From positions 620,001-684,000 of the forward strand of contig NZ_SIZW01000042.1 of NCBI RefSeq assembly GCF_009866805.1: 64,000 nt of DNA, written 5' to 3'. Shown one piece after another: positions 47,398 to 56,393 of this stretch; the first letter of the stretch is position 1; each line of letters begins with the position of its first letter. The stretch is from Schauerella aestuarii (GTDB lineage Bacteria; Pseudomonadota; Gammaproteobacteria; Burkholderiales; Burkholderiaceae_B). The notes beneath the pieces are model-generated. The model saw only the letters and a program-made list of their open reading frames with translations. It was not told the DNA's origin and ran no database searches. A program made the position numbers and the translations under genes.

Positions 47398-48245
47398 CCG
47401 CACGAAGAATCGACGGCGCCGCCCTGTCAGTACGCATTCGCGACGAAGTCGCTCAACGTGCGGCCGCGCTGATTGCCGGCGGCACGACGCCTGGTCTCGC
47501 AGTGGTATTGGTCGGCGATAACCCGGCTTCCCAGGTTTATGTTCGCAATAAGGTTGCGGCCTGCGAGAAAGCCGGCCTGCATTCCGTCATGGAGCAGTAT
47601 CCCGCGTCCCTGACCGAAGCCGAACTCCTGACGCGTATTCAGGCGCTCAACAATGACCCGGCGATCCACGGCATTCTCGTGCAACTCCCCTTGCCCGCCC
47701 ACATGGACGCGCACAAGGTGATCGAAACGATCGCTGCCGACAAGGATGTCGACGGGTTTCACGTGAGCAATGCCGGGTTGTTGATGACCGGGCAACCGCT
47801 TTTCCGTCCCTGCACGCCCTATGGCGTCATGAAGATGCTGGAAGCGGAAGGCGTGGTCACGCGCGGCGCCGAGGCGGTTATCGTGGGCGCCAGCAACATC
47901 GTGGGCAAGCCGATGGCCATGCTGCTTCTGGCGGCAGGCGCCACGATCACGATCTGCAACTCCAAGACGCGCGATCTGGCGGCACAAACGCGCCGGGCCG
48001 ATATTCTGGTGGTGGCGACCGGCAAGCCGGGCATGATTACCGGCGACATGATCAAACCGGGTGCCACGGTGATCGACGTCGGCATCAACCGCGGCGCGGA
48101 CGGCAAGTTGTGCGGCGACGTGGATTACGCCAGCGCAGCCGAAGTGGCCGGCGCCATTACGCCCGTGCCGGGCGGTGTGGGCCCCATGACGATCGCCATG
48201 CTGTTGGTCAACACTATTGAAGCTGCGGAACGCGCCGCCATATAA
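47394..48245 (+). CDS. folD: FolD, methylenetetrahydrofolate dehydrogenase / cyclohydrolase
   Basis: This is a 283-residue bifunctional enzyme interconverting 5,10-methylene- and 10-formyl-tetrahydrofolate with NADP+. Diagnostic blocks are [14 protein letters not shown] with the catalytic Lys, [26 protein letters not shown], the NADP-binding [17 protein letters not shown] and the signature [15 protein letters not shown]. Its ATG lies within the stop of the FixJ-like regulator, an unusual coupling of a one-carbon enzyme to a two-component system. Confidence 0.96.
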   Translation: MTARRIDGAALSVRIRDEVAQRAAALIAGGTTPGLAVVLVGDNPASQVYVRNKVAACEKAGLHSVMEQYPASLTEAELLTRIQALNNDPAIHGILVQLPLPAHMDAHKVIETIAADKDVDGFHVSNAGLLMTGQPLFRPCTPYGVMKMLEAEGVVTRGAEAVIVGASNIVGKPMAMLLLAAGATITICNSKTRDLAAQTRRADILVVATGKPGMITGDMIKPGATVIDVGINRGADGKLCGDVDYASAAEVAGAITPVPGGVGPMTIAMLLVNTIEAAERAAI

Positions 48246-48272
48246 AGCATCTAACCCGGCATCTTCGCCGTC

Positions 48273-48294
48273 CATGCGTCGTCCGCGGCGCATG
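48273..48294 (+). terminator. Weak hairpin after folD
   Basis: CATGCGTC (48273-48280) pairs with GGCGCATG (48287-48294) with one G-U pair, followed by TTTATG. It may reduce read-through from folD into prlC, but it has no clear U-run. Confidence 0.3.
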
Positions 48295-48320
48295 TTTATG
48301 CTTATTTTCTGCCAGGCCAC

Positions 48321-50420
48321 ATGACTACAAACCCCCTGCTCGCCCCCGTCTCCGATTTGATCGACTACGCGGCCGTTAAGCCCGAACACATTGGACCGGC
48401 GATCGACGACCTGTTGGCCGCGGCCCGCACCGCTGTCGACCAGACGGCCGATCCGGCACGACCGGCGACCTGGGACACGATCAGCGAGCCGTTGGACACG
48501 GCCAGCGGCCGCCTGTGGCGTGCGTGGTCGGTGGCCGGGCATCTGAATGCAGTCGTCAATACGCCTGAACTGCGCGAGGCGTTCAACGCGGCATTGCCGA
48601 AAGTCACCGCCTTTTCGACCTGGGTGGGTTTGCATGAAGGACTCTACAAGCAGTATCAACGCGTTCACGCCTCCCCGGAGTTCGCCACGTTGTCGCCGGT
48701 TCGTCAGCGCGTGCTGGAACTGGCACTGCGCGATTTCCGCTTGAGCGGGGTCGAGCTTCAAGGCGAGGCGCGCGAGCAATACGCGGCCAACGCCGAGCGC
48801 GAAGCCGAGGTATCCCAGAAATTTTCAGAGAACGTGCTGGATGCCGTCGATGCCTGGACGTATCAGGTAACCGATGAAGCCCAACTCGACGGCATTCCAG
48901 AAGACGTGAAGGCGGCCGCGCGCAAGACGGCGCAGGATGCCAAGCAGGAAGGCTGGACGCTTACCTTGAAAATGCCGTGCTACATCCCGGTGATGCAGTA
49001 CGCCAAGTCGCGCGCGTTGCGTGAGACGTTGTATCGCGCCTACGGGACGGTGGCGTCGGAACACGGCGATACCCAGTTCGACAACTCGAGCTTGATCGAA
49101 GAGTTGCTCAAGTTGCGGGCCGAGGAATCGACACTTCTGGGCTACGCCAACTTTGCCGCGCTGCGTTTGCAGACGCGCATGGCGCGCGATGCGGATGAAG
49201 TCACGCATTTCTTGCGTGAACTGGCCGCGCGTGCCAAACCGTTTGCCGAAAAAGACCTCGCGGCGCTGCGCGCCTTCGGCGCCGAGCATTTGGGCATGAC
49301 GTCACTCGAACCTTGGGATAACGCGTTTGTGTCCGAGCGCATGCGCGAAGCGCAGTATTCGTATTCGGAAGATGAAGTCAAACAGTACTTCACCGAGCCC
49401 CGCGTGCTCTCCGGCCTGTACGGCGTGATTGAAACGCTGTTCGAGGTGCGGTTGAAGGCTGCGCCCGAAGTGGCCGTGTGGCACGCAGACGCACAAGGCG
49501 TTCGCGTCGAGAACCCCGACGGCGAACTCGTGGGCTATCTCTATCTTGACTTGTATGCCCGTTCGGGCAAGCAAGGCGGTGCGTGGGTGGATAGCGAGCG
49601 CAGCCGCCGCCGCGTGGGCAGCGAATTGCAAACGCCGGTGGTCTATCTCACCTGCAACTTCTCGCGACCCTCGGAAGGCAAACCTGCCGTGCTCACACAC
49701 GATGATGTGATCACGCTGTTTCATGAAATGGGCCACGCCTTGCACGCGCTGCTTTCCGAAGTGGACGAGCCGGGCGCCTCGGCGTTTTCGAGCGTGGAGT
49801 GGGATGCCATCGAATTGCCGTCGCAGTTCATGGAGAATTTCTGCTGGGAATGGCCGGTCGTGCAACAGCTCTCGGCGCATGTCGACACTGGCGAACCCTT
49901 GCCGCGCGCGCTCTTCGACAAACTTTCGGCCGCCCGCAATTTCCAAAGCGGCATGCAGACGGTACGCCAGATCGAGTTTTCGCTTTTCGACATCTTGCTG
50001 CACGCCAAGCAAACGCCAACCGATATCGCTGGCGTCCTCGAACTGCTGGGCACCGTGCGTCAGGAAGTGTCGGTGCTGACGCCCCCGGCCTGGCATCGCT
50101 TTCCGCACAGCTTCTCGCACTTGTTCGCGGGCGGCTATGGCGCAGGCTATTACAGCTACAAATGGGCGGAGGTGCTGTCCGCAGATGCCTACGCCGCATT
50201 TGAAGAGGCGGCTCAGGTCACTGCAGATGCCGCCGCCCGCGCTGCGGCAACCGAGGGTACGCGCAGCACCCTGGACCCGGCAACCGGCCGTCGCTTCCGC
50301 CAGGAAATTCTGGCCGTGGGCGGCGCCCGACCGGCGGCCGATTCCTTCAAGGCATTTCGTGGGCGCGATCCAAGCATCGATGCGTTGCTGCGCCACAGCG
50401 GCATGGTCGGTCAGGACTGA
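48321..50420 (+). CDS. prlC: Oligopeptidase A (M3 family zinc metallopeptidase)
   Basis: This is a 699-residue thimet-oligopeptidase family enzyme. The zinc motif is HEMGH in ITLFHEMGHALHALLSEV (about residues 467-471), with the downstream Glu in the SVEWDAIELPSQFMENFCWE block. The N-terminal helical part (ELREAFNAALPKVTAFSTWV) fits OpdA/PrlC. It degrades cytosolic peptides, including cleaved signal peptides. The SCO1-type gene begins 2 nt after its stop, so the two are likely co-transcribed. Confidence 0.95.
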   Translation: MTTNPLLAPVSDLIDYAAVKPEHIGPAIDDLLAAARTAVDQTADPARPATWDTISEPLDTASGRLWRAWSVAGHLNAVVNTPELREAFNAALPKVTAFSTWVGLHEGLYKQYQRVHASPEFATLSPVRQRVLELALRDFRLSGVELQGEAREQYAANAEREAEVSQKFSENVLDAVDAWTYQVTDEAQLDGIPEDVKAAARKTAQDAKQEGWTLTLKMPCYIPVMQYAKSRALRETLYRAYGTVASEHGDTQFDNSSLIEELLKLRAEESTLLGYANFAALRLQTRMARDADEVTHFLRELAARAKPFAEKDLAALRAFGAEHLGMTSLEPWDNAFVSERMREAQYSYSEDEVKQYFTEPRVLSGLYGVIETLFEVRLKAAPEVAVWHADAQGVRVENPDGELVGYLYLDLYARSGKQGGAWVDSERSRRRVGSELQTPVVYLTCNFSRPSEGKPAVLTHDDVITLFHEMGHALHALLSEVDEPGASAFSSVEWDAIELPSQFMENFCWEWPVVQQLSAHVDTGEPLPRALFDKLSAARNFQSGMQTVRQIEFSLFDILLHAKQTPTDIAGVLELLGTVRQEVSVLTPPAWHRFPHSFSHLFAGGYGAGYYSYKWAEVLSADAYAAFEEAAQVTADAAARAAATEGTRSTLDPATGRRFRQEILAVGGARPAADSFKAFRGRDPSIDALLRHSGMVGQD

Positions 50421-50422
50421 TC

Positions 50423-51037
50423 GTGTCGCAGCGCGTGCGCCGCTGGATACTGGCACTCGCGTTCCTTGTCGCGGGCCTGACGGGGTGCGGCGATCGGTCG
50501 ATGAACTGGTCGCTGTACAACGTTCAGGGCCATCTGCCGGATCTATCCTTTTCCTTGAAAGGCGCCGGCGATACAACCGTGACGCAAGAGGCGTTCGACA
50601 ACAAGACCGTGTTGCTGTTCTTCGGCTATGCGAGTTGCCCGGACGTGTGCCCAACGACGATGGCGCAATTGACTGAAGTGTTGCGGCGTCTTGGTGACGA
50701 CGCACGCGACGTGCGGATTCTCTTCGTGAGCGTGGATCCGCATCGGGACACGCCGGATGTGCTGCAAACCTACGTAAACGCGTTCAATCGCAACGCCGTG
50801 GGTCTTACCGGTGACGAGCGCGAGGTAGCCAACCTCGCCCGCCGCTATCGCGTGGCCTATCAAATCGAAAAACCCAAGCCCGGTGCGACCGCCGAACAAT
50901 ACGACGTCACGCACAGCCGCGGCGTCTACATTTTCGACAAGCATGGCAAGGCACGACTACTGGCTTCCGATAGCGATCAAATCGAGGTCGTCACCCACGA
51001 TCTCAAGCAACTGCTCGATATCACGCGCGGAAGTTGA
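50423..51037 (+). CDS. SCO1/SenC-family copper-binding lipoprotein
   Basis: This is 204 residues from a GTG start at 50423. The signal peptide ends in the lipobox LTGC, giving a lipidated Cys around residue 22. The thioredoxin-like fold carries the copper-binding CPDVC motif (FFGYASCPDVCPTTMAQL, about residues 72-78) and the conserved His in DVTHSRGVYIFD. SCO proteins deliver copper to the CuA site of cytochrome oxidase or maintain its thiols. It directly follows prlC, while a copper-resistance cluster begins about 2.4 kb further on. Confidence 0.93.
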   Translation: MSQRVRRWILALAFLVAGLTGCGDRSMNWSLYNVQGHLPDLSFSLKGAGDTTVTQEAFDNKTVLLFFGYASCPDVCPTTMAQLTEVLRRLGDDARDVRILFVSVDPHRDTPDVLQTYVNAFNRNAVGLTGDEREVANLARRYRVAYQIEKPKPGATAEQYDVTHSRGVYIFDKHGKARLLASDSDQIEVVTHDLKQLLDITRGS

Positions 51038-51297
51038 GGCGCACTCAAGGCAAGACTCATGGCTTGAGAGCCGTTCGCGTGCGTGTGAAAGGTCACGGAT
51101 TCCTGCGGAGCATCCACATCGACGCCGCTACGCCAAACAAATAATTCAAAGCGCGATTAAGTCAGGCCCGCTACATGCTTAACAGCGTGCGGCAATTTTG
51201 CCACGGTGTACCGGTTGTTACACCGACGTCGCGTGTGATCGCTAAGATCAGATTGAGCACATCCGACGGCTCGTCAATTATTCAAGGAGCGTTTCGC

Positions 51298-51549
51298 ATG
51301 GACATCATCATCATGATCATCGTGGGCTTTATCGTCGGGTTGATTGCCCGCGCGATCATGCCGGGCACACAAAGCATGGGATTCATCTTGACCACTGTCC
51401 TCGGTGTCGTGGGCGCTGTGGTGGCGGGCTTTCTGGGCCGCACCTTGGGCTGGTACGGATCGGGCGAACCGGTGGGCTGGATTGCCTCGGTGGTGGGCGC
51501 CATCATCGTGTTGTTCATCGTGAGCATGTTCACGAAGAAACGCGCTTAA
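51298..51549 (+). CDS. GlsB/YeaQ/YmgE-family small membrane protein
   Basis: The start is the ATG at 51298 (MDIIIMIIVGFIVGLIARAI) with AAGGAG 9 nt upstream, giving 83 residues. The open frame further upstream lacks family character. Three hydrophobic helices contain the Gly-rich family pattern (ARAIMPG, TVLGVVGAVVAGFLGRTLGW, VGWIASVVGAIIVLFIVSMF). Members are often stress-induced and loosely termed transglycosylase-associated, but their biochemical role is not established. A strong terminator follows. Confidence 0.92.
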   Translation: MDIIIMIIVGFIVGLIARAIMPGTQSMGFILTTVLGVVGAVVAGFLGRTLGWYGSGEPVGWIASVVGAIIVLFIVSMFTKKRA

Positions 51550-51568
51550 TCACGCTCCTGCTTCGATG

Positions 51569-51604
51569 AAAACGGCACCTCTGATCGAGGTGCCGTTTTT
51601 TTTG
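51569..51604 (+). terminator. Strong rho-independent terminator after the GlsB-like gene
   Basis: A 13-bp perfect stem (AAAACGGCACCTC at 51569-51581, GAGGTGCCGTTTT at 51587-51599) with a 5-nt loop is followed by a T-run to 51603. Confidence 0.92.
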
Positions 51605-51622
51605 GCGCCGGCTGCCGAAGAG

Positions 51623-51765
51623 GCCTGTCCGTTAAGCCGCTCCCTTAAACCTCTCCCTTAAGCCTGTCCGTCAAAGCTGTTCGTTGAGCCTACCCTTTAC
51701 GCTCATCTTTAAAGCGCATCGTCTGAGCTCATCCCTTAAGCCTATCCGATCAGCCGAACCGTTAC
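51623..51765. repeat. Degenerate 13-nt tandem array, 11 in-register units
   Basis: Eleven consecutive units of exactly 13 nt run from 51623 to 51765 with no insertion or deletion. A twelfth of 14 nt ends at 51779. The consensus is about GCCTRTCCSTTAA. Individual units differ at up to about half of the positions. The array fills most of the space between the GlsB terminator and the flavoprotein stop. Confidence 0.75.
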
Positions 51766-51821
51766 GGCGAGTCCGTTACTGTGAATGGAACCTTCTCGGT
51801 TGCGACCTCCCGTCATGCCTG

Positions 51822-53207
51822 TCAGCCCAGTTTGGCGGCCGCATCACGCAACGCCGTTCGCAGGCCTTCCTGCAATGTCGGGTGGTAAAACGGCAACGCG
51901 CGGAGGTCGTCAAGGGTAAGCGACTGTTGCACACTCCAGGCCAGCATGTGCGCCAGATGCTCCGCACCTGGGCATACCATCTCAGCACCCAGCAACTTGC
52001 CATTCGACCGATCGGCATACACGCGCAACATGCCTTTGTTTTCGAGCATGATGCGGGCGCGTCCCTGATCGGAAAAGTCGACCTCGCCCGTGACGAAGGC
52101 GCCTGCAGCAAGCTTATCGAATGGCGTGCCGACGATTGCCACCTGCGGCGATGAGAACGTCATGGCAAGCATCGCGAATCGGTCGTGCGCTTGCACATCA
52201 GGAAACCGTGCAGCATTGCCGCCAGCAATGCTGCCTTCGGCGGCAGCCTCATGCAACACGGGCGCGCTGGCATCGCAATCGCCCGCGATGAAGATCGACG
52301 AGTCGCCGCATTGCTTTGTGTGGGCGTTCGACTTCGGCACACCTTTCTCGTCCAGGTGCAGCGTGGTGCGAGCAAGCGCCAATCCTTCCAGATTGGGCCC
52401 GCGGCCCGTTGCTACCAATACGTAATCGAACCGTTCGACGCAACGCTTGCCATCGAGATCCGTGAAAGTGATTTCGACCTCGTCGCCGTCGCGCGTCAAG
52501 CTGTCGATAGCGGCATCGGTGTCGAGATAAAATTCGTCCTGAAAGGCATCGCTTGCCGCGCGCTTGACCGCCGGATCGCCGATACCGGCCAGTACGCCAC
52601 CCTTACCGAAGATCCTTATGGTGACGTCCAGGCGATGCAGTGCCTGGCCCAGTTCCAAACCGATGTTGCCGGGGCCGAACACGGCGACGCGACGCGGCAG
52701 AGTATCCCAGTCGAATATCTCATCGCTGACGACGACGCGGTCCCCGAGCCCGTCGAACATGTCGGGAACCGAGGCCTTACCACCCGTGGCAATCACGACT
52801 GCGCGCGCTGTGACACGATGATCGTCACCGACCAGCAGGTGATGGTCGTCCTCGAACCGCGCCCAGCCATGCAGTTTGAGGGCGTCAGGAATTTCCGCCA
52901 TATCCTTCAGCACACCATCCACAAAATGATCGCGCTCGCGTTTCACGCGTGCCATGACGGCGCGCCCATCCACCCGCACGACATCCGTCGTCACGCCAAA
53001 CGGCGCAGTCGAACGCGCGCTGTGAGCGGCGTTGGCTGCGGCTATCAGCAGCTTGGACGGCATGCAGCCAACGCGTGCGCACATCGTCCCATAAGGTCCA
53101 CCTTCCACGAGCAGCACCCGATCGGTGCGCTTTCTCGCCGCTGAAAAGGCAGCCAGCCCGGCGGTGCCTGCACCGATTACGACAACGTCCGCTTCCATTT
53201 GCTTCAT
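51822..53207 (-). CDS. Dihydrolipoamide-dehydrogenase-like FAD/NAD(P) disulfide oxidoreductase
   Basis: This is a 461-residue flavoprotein disulfide reductase: FAD site VVVIGAGTAGLAAFSAA, redox-active pair C43/C48 in TMCARVGCMPSK, NAD(P) site VAVFGPGNIGLELGQAL, second FAD motif DSSIFIAGDCDA, and the C-terminal active-site HPTLQE (PFYHPTLQEGLRTAL). It is not part of a pdh/odh operon here and has no lipoyl domain. It also lacks the C-terminal Cys pair of mercuric reductase. It lies downstream of copZ on the same strand with no obvious terminator between, so copper-linked expression is possible. The substrate is not known. Confidence 0.85.
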   Translation of the reverse strand: MKQMEADVVVIGAGTAGLAAFSAARKRTDRVLLVEGGPYGTMCARVGCMPSKLLIAAANAAHSARSTAPFGVTTDVVRVDGRAVMARVKRERDHFVDGVLKDMAEIPDALKLHGWARFEDDHHLLVGDDHRVTARAVVIATGGKASVPDMFDGLGDRVVVSDEIFDWDTLPRRVAVFGPGNIGLELGQALHRLDVTIRIFGKGGVLAGIGDPAVKRAASDAFQDEFYLDTDAAIDSLTRDGDEVEITFTDLDGKRCVERFDYVLVATGRGPNLEGLALARTTLHLDEKGVPKSNAHTKQCGDSSIFIAGDCDASAPVLHEAAAEGSIAGGNAARFPDVQAHDRFAMLAMTFSSPQVAIVGTPFDKLAAGAFVTGEVDFSDQGRARIMLENKGMLRVYADRSNGKLLGAEMVCPGAEHLAHMLAWSVQQSLTLDDLRALPFYHPTLQEGLRTALRDAAAKLG

Positions 53208-53439
53208 TACTCATCCTTGTTTTGTCTCTGCGTCGATGTTGAATCTGGTGTGCTATGGCGAGCACACGCATCACATTGACTTATTCGTCGAAAGCGGCGG
53301 TCGGTCATCGACTACATACCGACATGGCTGATATGCACCGCTTCAATGCACACTACAGCCCGGCTTTAATGCGCTACCGCCGCTTCGCCCTCGCCTCACG
53401 CACGGGTCCGGACGCGAGTGCGCCACATCGGCGCCGGCC

Positions 53440-53649
53440 TCACTTCAGAGCCGGGGCGGATGGCGTGTAGCCGGCTTCTCGAATGGCGGCGTCGATCTTC
53501 GCGTGCTCATCGGTTCCCGTGACGGAAACATGATGCGTGGCCAGATCGACTTCCACGCTTGCATCGGGATCGACGGAATTCACGGCTTTCGTGATCGCGG
53601 CCACGCAATGGCCGCAGGACATATCGGGAACCACAAAACTCAATGACAT
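53440..53649 (-). CDS. copZ: CopZ-like copper chaperone (single HMA domain)
   Basis: This is a 69-residue heavy-metal-associated domain with the Cu(I)-binding MSCGHC motif (C12 and C15) and the ferredoxin-like pattern (VEVDLATHHVSVTG, IREAGYTP). It would carry cytosolic Cu(I) to the CopA ATPase encoded divergently. An AGGAG site precedes the ATG. Its own MerR-type promoter with 19-bp spacer lies at 53728-53758. Confidence 0.92.
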   Translation of the reverse strand: MSLSFVVPDMSCGHCVAAITKAVNSVDPDASVEVDLATHHVSVTGTDEHAKIDAAIREAGYTPSAPALK

Positions 53650-53687
53650 CTGAATCTCCTAAACAACAACATTCCAATTGAACTGCA

Positions 53688-53733
53688 AGACGCGCCGTCC
53701 GTTCACCATAAGACGCACCGTCCGATCACCATA
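53688..53733. repeat. 23-nt tandem duplication overlapping the copZ -10 region
   Basis: Two adjacent 23-nt copies (53688-53710 and 53711-53733) are identical at 21 positions, and a third copy starts (AGAC at 53734). Each copy contains ACCATA, the complement of the copZ -10 hexamer, so the -10 element exists twice. Confidence 0.8.
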
Positions 53734-53758
53734 AGACTTGCCTCGATGGGAAGGTCAA
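53728..53758 (-). promoter_or_regulatory. CueR-type promoter/operator of copZ
   Basis: On the minus strand: -35 TTGACC (53758-53753), exactly 19 bp of spacer, then -10 TATGGT (53733-53728). The spacer holds the dyad ACCTTCCC-N5-GGCAAGTC. A 19-bp spacer with an ACCTTCC-type half-site is the hallmark of CueR/MerR-controlled promoters. Confidence 0.78.
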
Positions 53759-53962
53759 GCGTCGTACGCTTAGGCGATCGGCTGGCGCAGCCAACTCGAC
53801 GAGGCGCAGCGCGCTGAGCGAGACGTGGCATGGCACCCACTCTCTCGGCGTCAGTCCGCCGCTTTCCGATCCAGCCTCGGTTCTGCACGCGCCCTGCAAC
53901 CCTTCGACTCCGCTCGCCCACCCTCGTTCAAGACGTGCGCATTGCTCGGATCAGTCTAGCGC

Positions 53963-53993
53963 TTGACCTTGCCATAATGGGAAGGTTGATACT
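53963..53993 (+). promoter_or_regulatory. CueR-type promoter/operator of copA
   Basis: -35 TTGACC (53963-53968), exactly 19 bp of spacer, -10 GATACT (53988-53993). The spacer holds ACCTTGCC-ATAAT-GGGAAGGT (53966-53986), a near-perfect dyad typical of CueR. Transcription would begin about 54000, just before the copA ATG at 54024. Confidence 0.88.
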
Positions 53994-54023
53994 ACGCTCA
54001 TCCTTTAACGCGACAACTCCATC

Positions 54024-56348
54024 ATGACTCCGGCTGCCACGCTTCCTACATTCGAGTTCGCCATCGGCGGCATGACGTGCACCAATTGCGCCCGGCGCGT
54101 CGAAAAAGCGTTGGCGTCGGTGTCCGGCGTGGCGACCGCGACGGTTAACCCCGCCACCGAACGTGCTCGAGTCCAACTGAACACCGGCGGCGAACCGCCC
54201 GACGCCGCCACGCTCATTGCCGCCGTCACGCACGCCGGCTACGACGCACGTCTGGTCGAGTCAGCGGCCGATCGCAAGCGCGTGCGCGCTGAACATGCTG
54301 AAGACAGCAAGCGGCAGACCCGTTCTTTCATGTTGGCGCTCGTGCTCACCCTCCCTGTTTTCGCGCTGGAAATGGGCGCGCACATGGTTCCAGGTGTGCA
54401 TCATTGGATCGCGATGCATATCGGCGAAACCCGCAATCAATGGGTGCAGGCAATTTTGACGACGCTTGTGCTGTTCGGGCCGGGTCGTGGCTTTTTTGTG
54501 CATGGCATACGGTCGCTGTGGCAACGCTCGCCGGATATGAACGCGCTCGTGGCGCTGGGTGCTGGAAGCGCCTGGGTGTATTCGATGGTCGTCATGCTGG
54601 CGCCCTCGATCATGCCGCCGGCTGCGGCTCATGTGTATTTCGAAGCCGCGGCAATGATCGTGACGCTGATCCTGCTCGGGCGCTTGCTGGAAGCGCGTGC
54701 CCGCGGCAAAACGGGTGCCGCGATCGCCAAGCTCGCCGCCCTCCAGCCGCAATCGGCGCGCGTCCGCCGCGATGGCGCGGTGGTCGATGTGGACATTGAC
54801 GACATCGTGGTCGGCGATGTGCTGATCGTGCGACCGGGCGAACGGTTTGCGGTCGACGGCGTCGTGAGCGAAGGCCGTTCTTACGTCGATGAATCGATGA
54901 TGACCGGCGAACCCGCGCCTGTTGCCAAAAGCGCCGGCGATCGGGTCACGGGCGGCACGGTCAATGGTCAGGGTAGCCTGGCGGTCGCCGTCGCGCAGGT
55001 TGGTGAAGACACCGCGCTGGCCGGCATCATTCGCATGGTCGAGACGGCTCAGGGCGCGCGCCTGCCGATCCAGGCGAGGGTCGACCGCGTCACGGCATGG
55101 TTCGTTCCGGCCATGATCTCGGCCGCGTTGGTGACCTTTGCGGTGTGGCTGATCGTGGGGCCCGCGCCGGCGCTCAGTCATGCACTGGTGAATGCGGTCG
55201 CCGTGATGATCGTGGCCTGCCCCTGCGCGATGGGCCTGGCCACCCCGACGTCCATTATGGTGGGCACCGGCCGGGCGGCGGCATTCGGCGTGCTATTTCG
55301 TCAAGGCGATGCGCTGCAGCGCCTGCGCGACGTCACACTCGTGGCGTTCGACAAGACGGGCACGCTCACGGTGGGACACCCCGTGATGACGGATTTCGTG
55401 GTGGTTGGCCCCGCCGATCGGGTTGCAACGCTTAGGGATCTCGCGGCGCTGCAGAGCGTCTCGGAACATCCCGTCGCCCAGGCCGTGGTGGATGCGGCAC
55501 GCGGTGAAGGGCTGGCCTGGTCCACGCCTTCGGACGTTCAGGCAATCACGGGCGCCGGCATCTCGGGTACGGTTGCGGACCGGCATTGGGTTGCAGGATC
55601 CATGCGATTGATGCGCGAGCGTGGCATAGACCTCGGCGAGGAGGCGGCACGCCTGACGGACTGGGCACGCGCCGGCAAGACGCCGGTGTGTGTGACGGTT
55701 GACGGCGTGTTGGTCGCGGTGCTGGCCGTGGCCGACCCGCTGAAGGCCGGTGCTGCCGAGGCAATCGAGGCGCTCCACGCCCAGGGCATACAGGTCGCGA
55801 TGATCACCGGCGACCACGAAGGCACAGCGCACGCCGTGGCGCAGCAATTGGGCATCGATATCGTGCACGCCGAGGTTTTGCCTGACGGCAAGGTGGCTGC
55901 ACTCGCTGCTCTGCGCACCACGGCGGCGCAACGCCCAACGCCTCGCCGTGACGGCCCGCCAGTGCTCGCATTTGTGGGCGACGGCATCAACGATGCGCCG
56001 GCCCTTGCCGCAGCCGATGTCGGGATTGCGATCGGCAGCGGCACGGATGTGGCGATCGAATCGGCCACCGTCGTGTTGATGGGCGAGGATATCCGCGGGG
56101 TTTCGACCGCCATCGCCATCAGTCGCGCCACGCTGCGCAACATTCACCAGAATCTATTCTGGGCGTTTGCCTACAACGCGGCGTTGGTGCCGCTGGCGGC
56201 CGGCGCCCTGTATCCCGCCTTTGGGATCTTGCTCTCACCGGTGTATGCCGCAGCAGCGATGGCGCTTTCCAGCGTATTCGTGGTGAGCAATGCGCTACGA
56301 CTCAAGCGATTCGTGCCGCCTGCACAATACGTTCGCACAGGCGCATGA
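54024..56348 (+). CDS. copA: CopA, Cu(I)-exporting P1B-type ATPase
   Basis: This is a 774-residue pump. One N-terminal HMA domain (MTCTNC, C19 and C22) precedes eight membrane helices carrying the CPC metal site (C399-P400-C401 in [13 protein letters not shown]). The phosphorylation loop has DKTGT (D443), the P1B-specific SEHPVAQAV His-Pro motif, [10 protein letters not shown] and [20 protein letters not shown]. It moves Cu(I) from cytoplasm to periplasm. It is divergent from copZ, with cueR 45 nt downstream. No strong Shine-Dalgarno precedes the ATG. Confidence 0.96.
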   Translation: MTPAATLPTFEFAIGGMTCTNCARRVEKALASVSGVATATVNPATERARVQLNTGGEPPDAATLIAAVTHAGYDARLVESAADRKRVRAEHAEDSKRQTRSFMLALVLTLPVFALEMGAHMVPGVHHWIAMHIGETRNQWVQAILTTLVLFGPGRGFFVHGIRSLWQRSPDMNALVALGAGSAWVYSMVVMLAPSIMPPAAAHVYFEAAAMIVTLILLGRLLEARARGKTGAAIAKLAALQPQSARVRRDGAVVDVDIDDIVVGDVLIVRPGERFAVDGVVSEGRSYVDESMMTGEPAPVAKSAGDRVTGGTVNGQGSLAVAVAQVGEDTALAGIIRMVETAQGARLPIQARVDRVTAWFVPAMISAALVTFAVWLIVGPAPALSHALVNAVAVMIVACPCAMGLATPTSIMVGTGRAAAFGVLFRQGDALQRLRDVTLVAFDKTGTLTVGHPVMTDFVVVGPADRVATLRDLAALQSVSEHPVAQAVVDAARGEGLAWSTPSDVQAITGAGISGTVADRHWVAGSMRLMRERGIDLGEEAARLTDWARAGKTPVCVTVDGVLVAVLAVADPLKAGAAEAIEALHAQGIQVAMITGDHEGTAHAVAQQLGIDIVHAEVLPDGKVAALAALRTTAAQRPTPRRDGPPVLAFVGDGINDAPALAAADVGIAIGSGTDVAIESATVVLMGEDIRGVSTAIAISRATLRNIHQNLFWAFAYNAALVPLAAGALYPAFGILLSPVYAAAAMALSSVFVVSNALRLKRFVPPAQYVRTGA

Positions 56349-56393
56349 CGATCGCGACCGCGCCTTGAAACCCACACCTTGCGGAGTACCTAC

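Larger units (their letters stand above)
53650..54023. other. Intergenic region copZ-copA with two CueR-type promoters
   Basis: This is 374 bases between divergent copZ and copA. It contains the copZ promoter (53728-53758), a 23-nt tandem duplication overlapping that promoter (53688-53733) and the copA promoter (53963-53993). Nothing further was recognised between 53760 and 53960. Confidence 0.65.

Noticed and set aside
49302-50705. 467-codon frame opposite prlC and the SCO1-type gene
   Set aside because: It spans two genuine genes on the other strand and has no family features.
51623-51765. CRISPR array or REP/ERIC elements
   Set aside because: Units are contiguous 13-mers without unique spacers and are not palindromic; no cas genes are present.
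51822-53207. Mercuric reductase
   Set aside because: The redox motif is similar, but the N-terminal HMA domain and the C-terminal cysteine pair of MerA are absent, and no mer genes are nearby.
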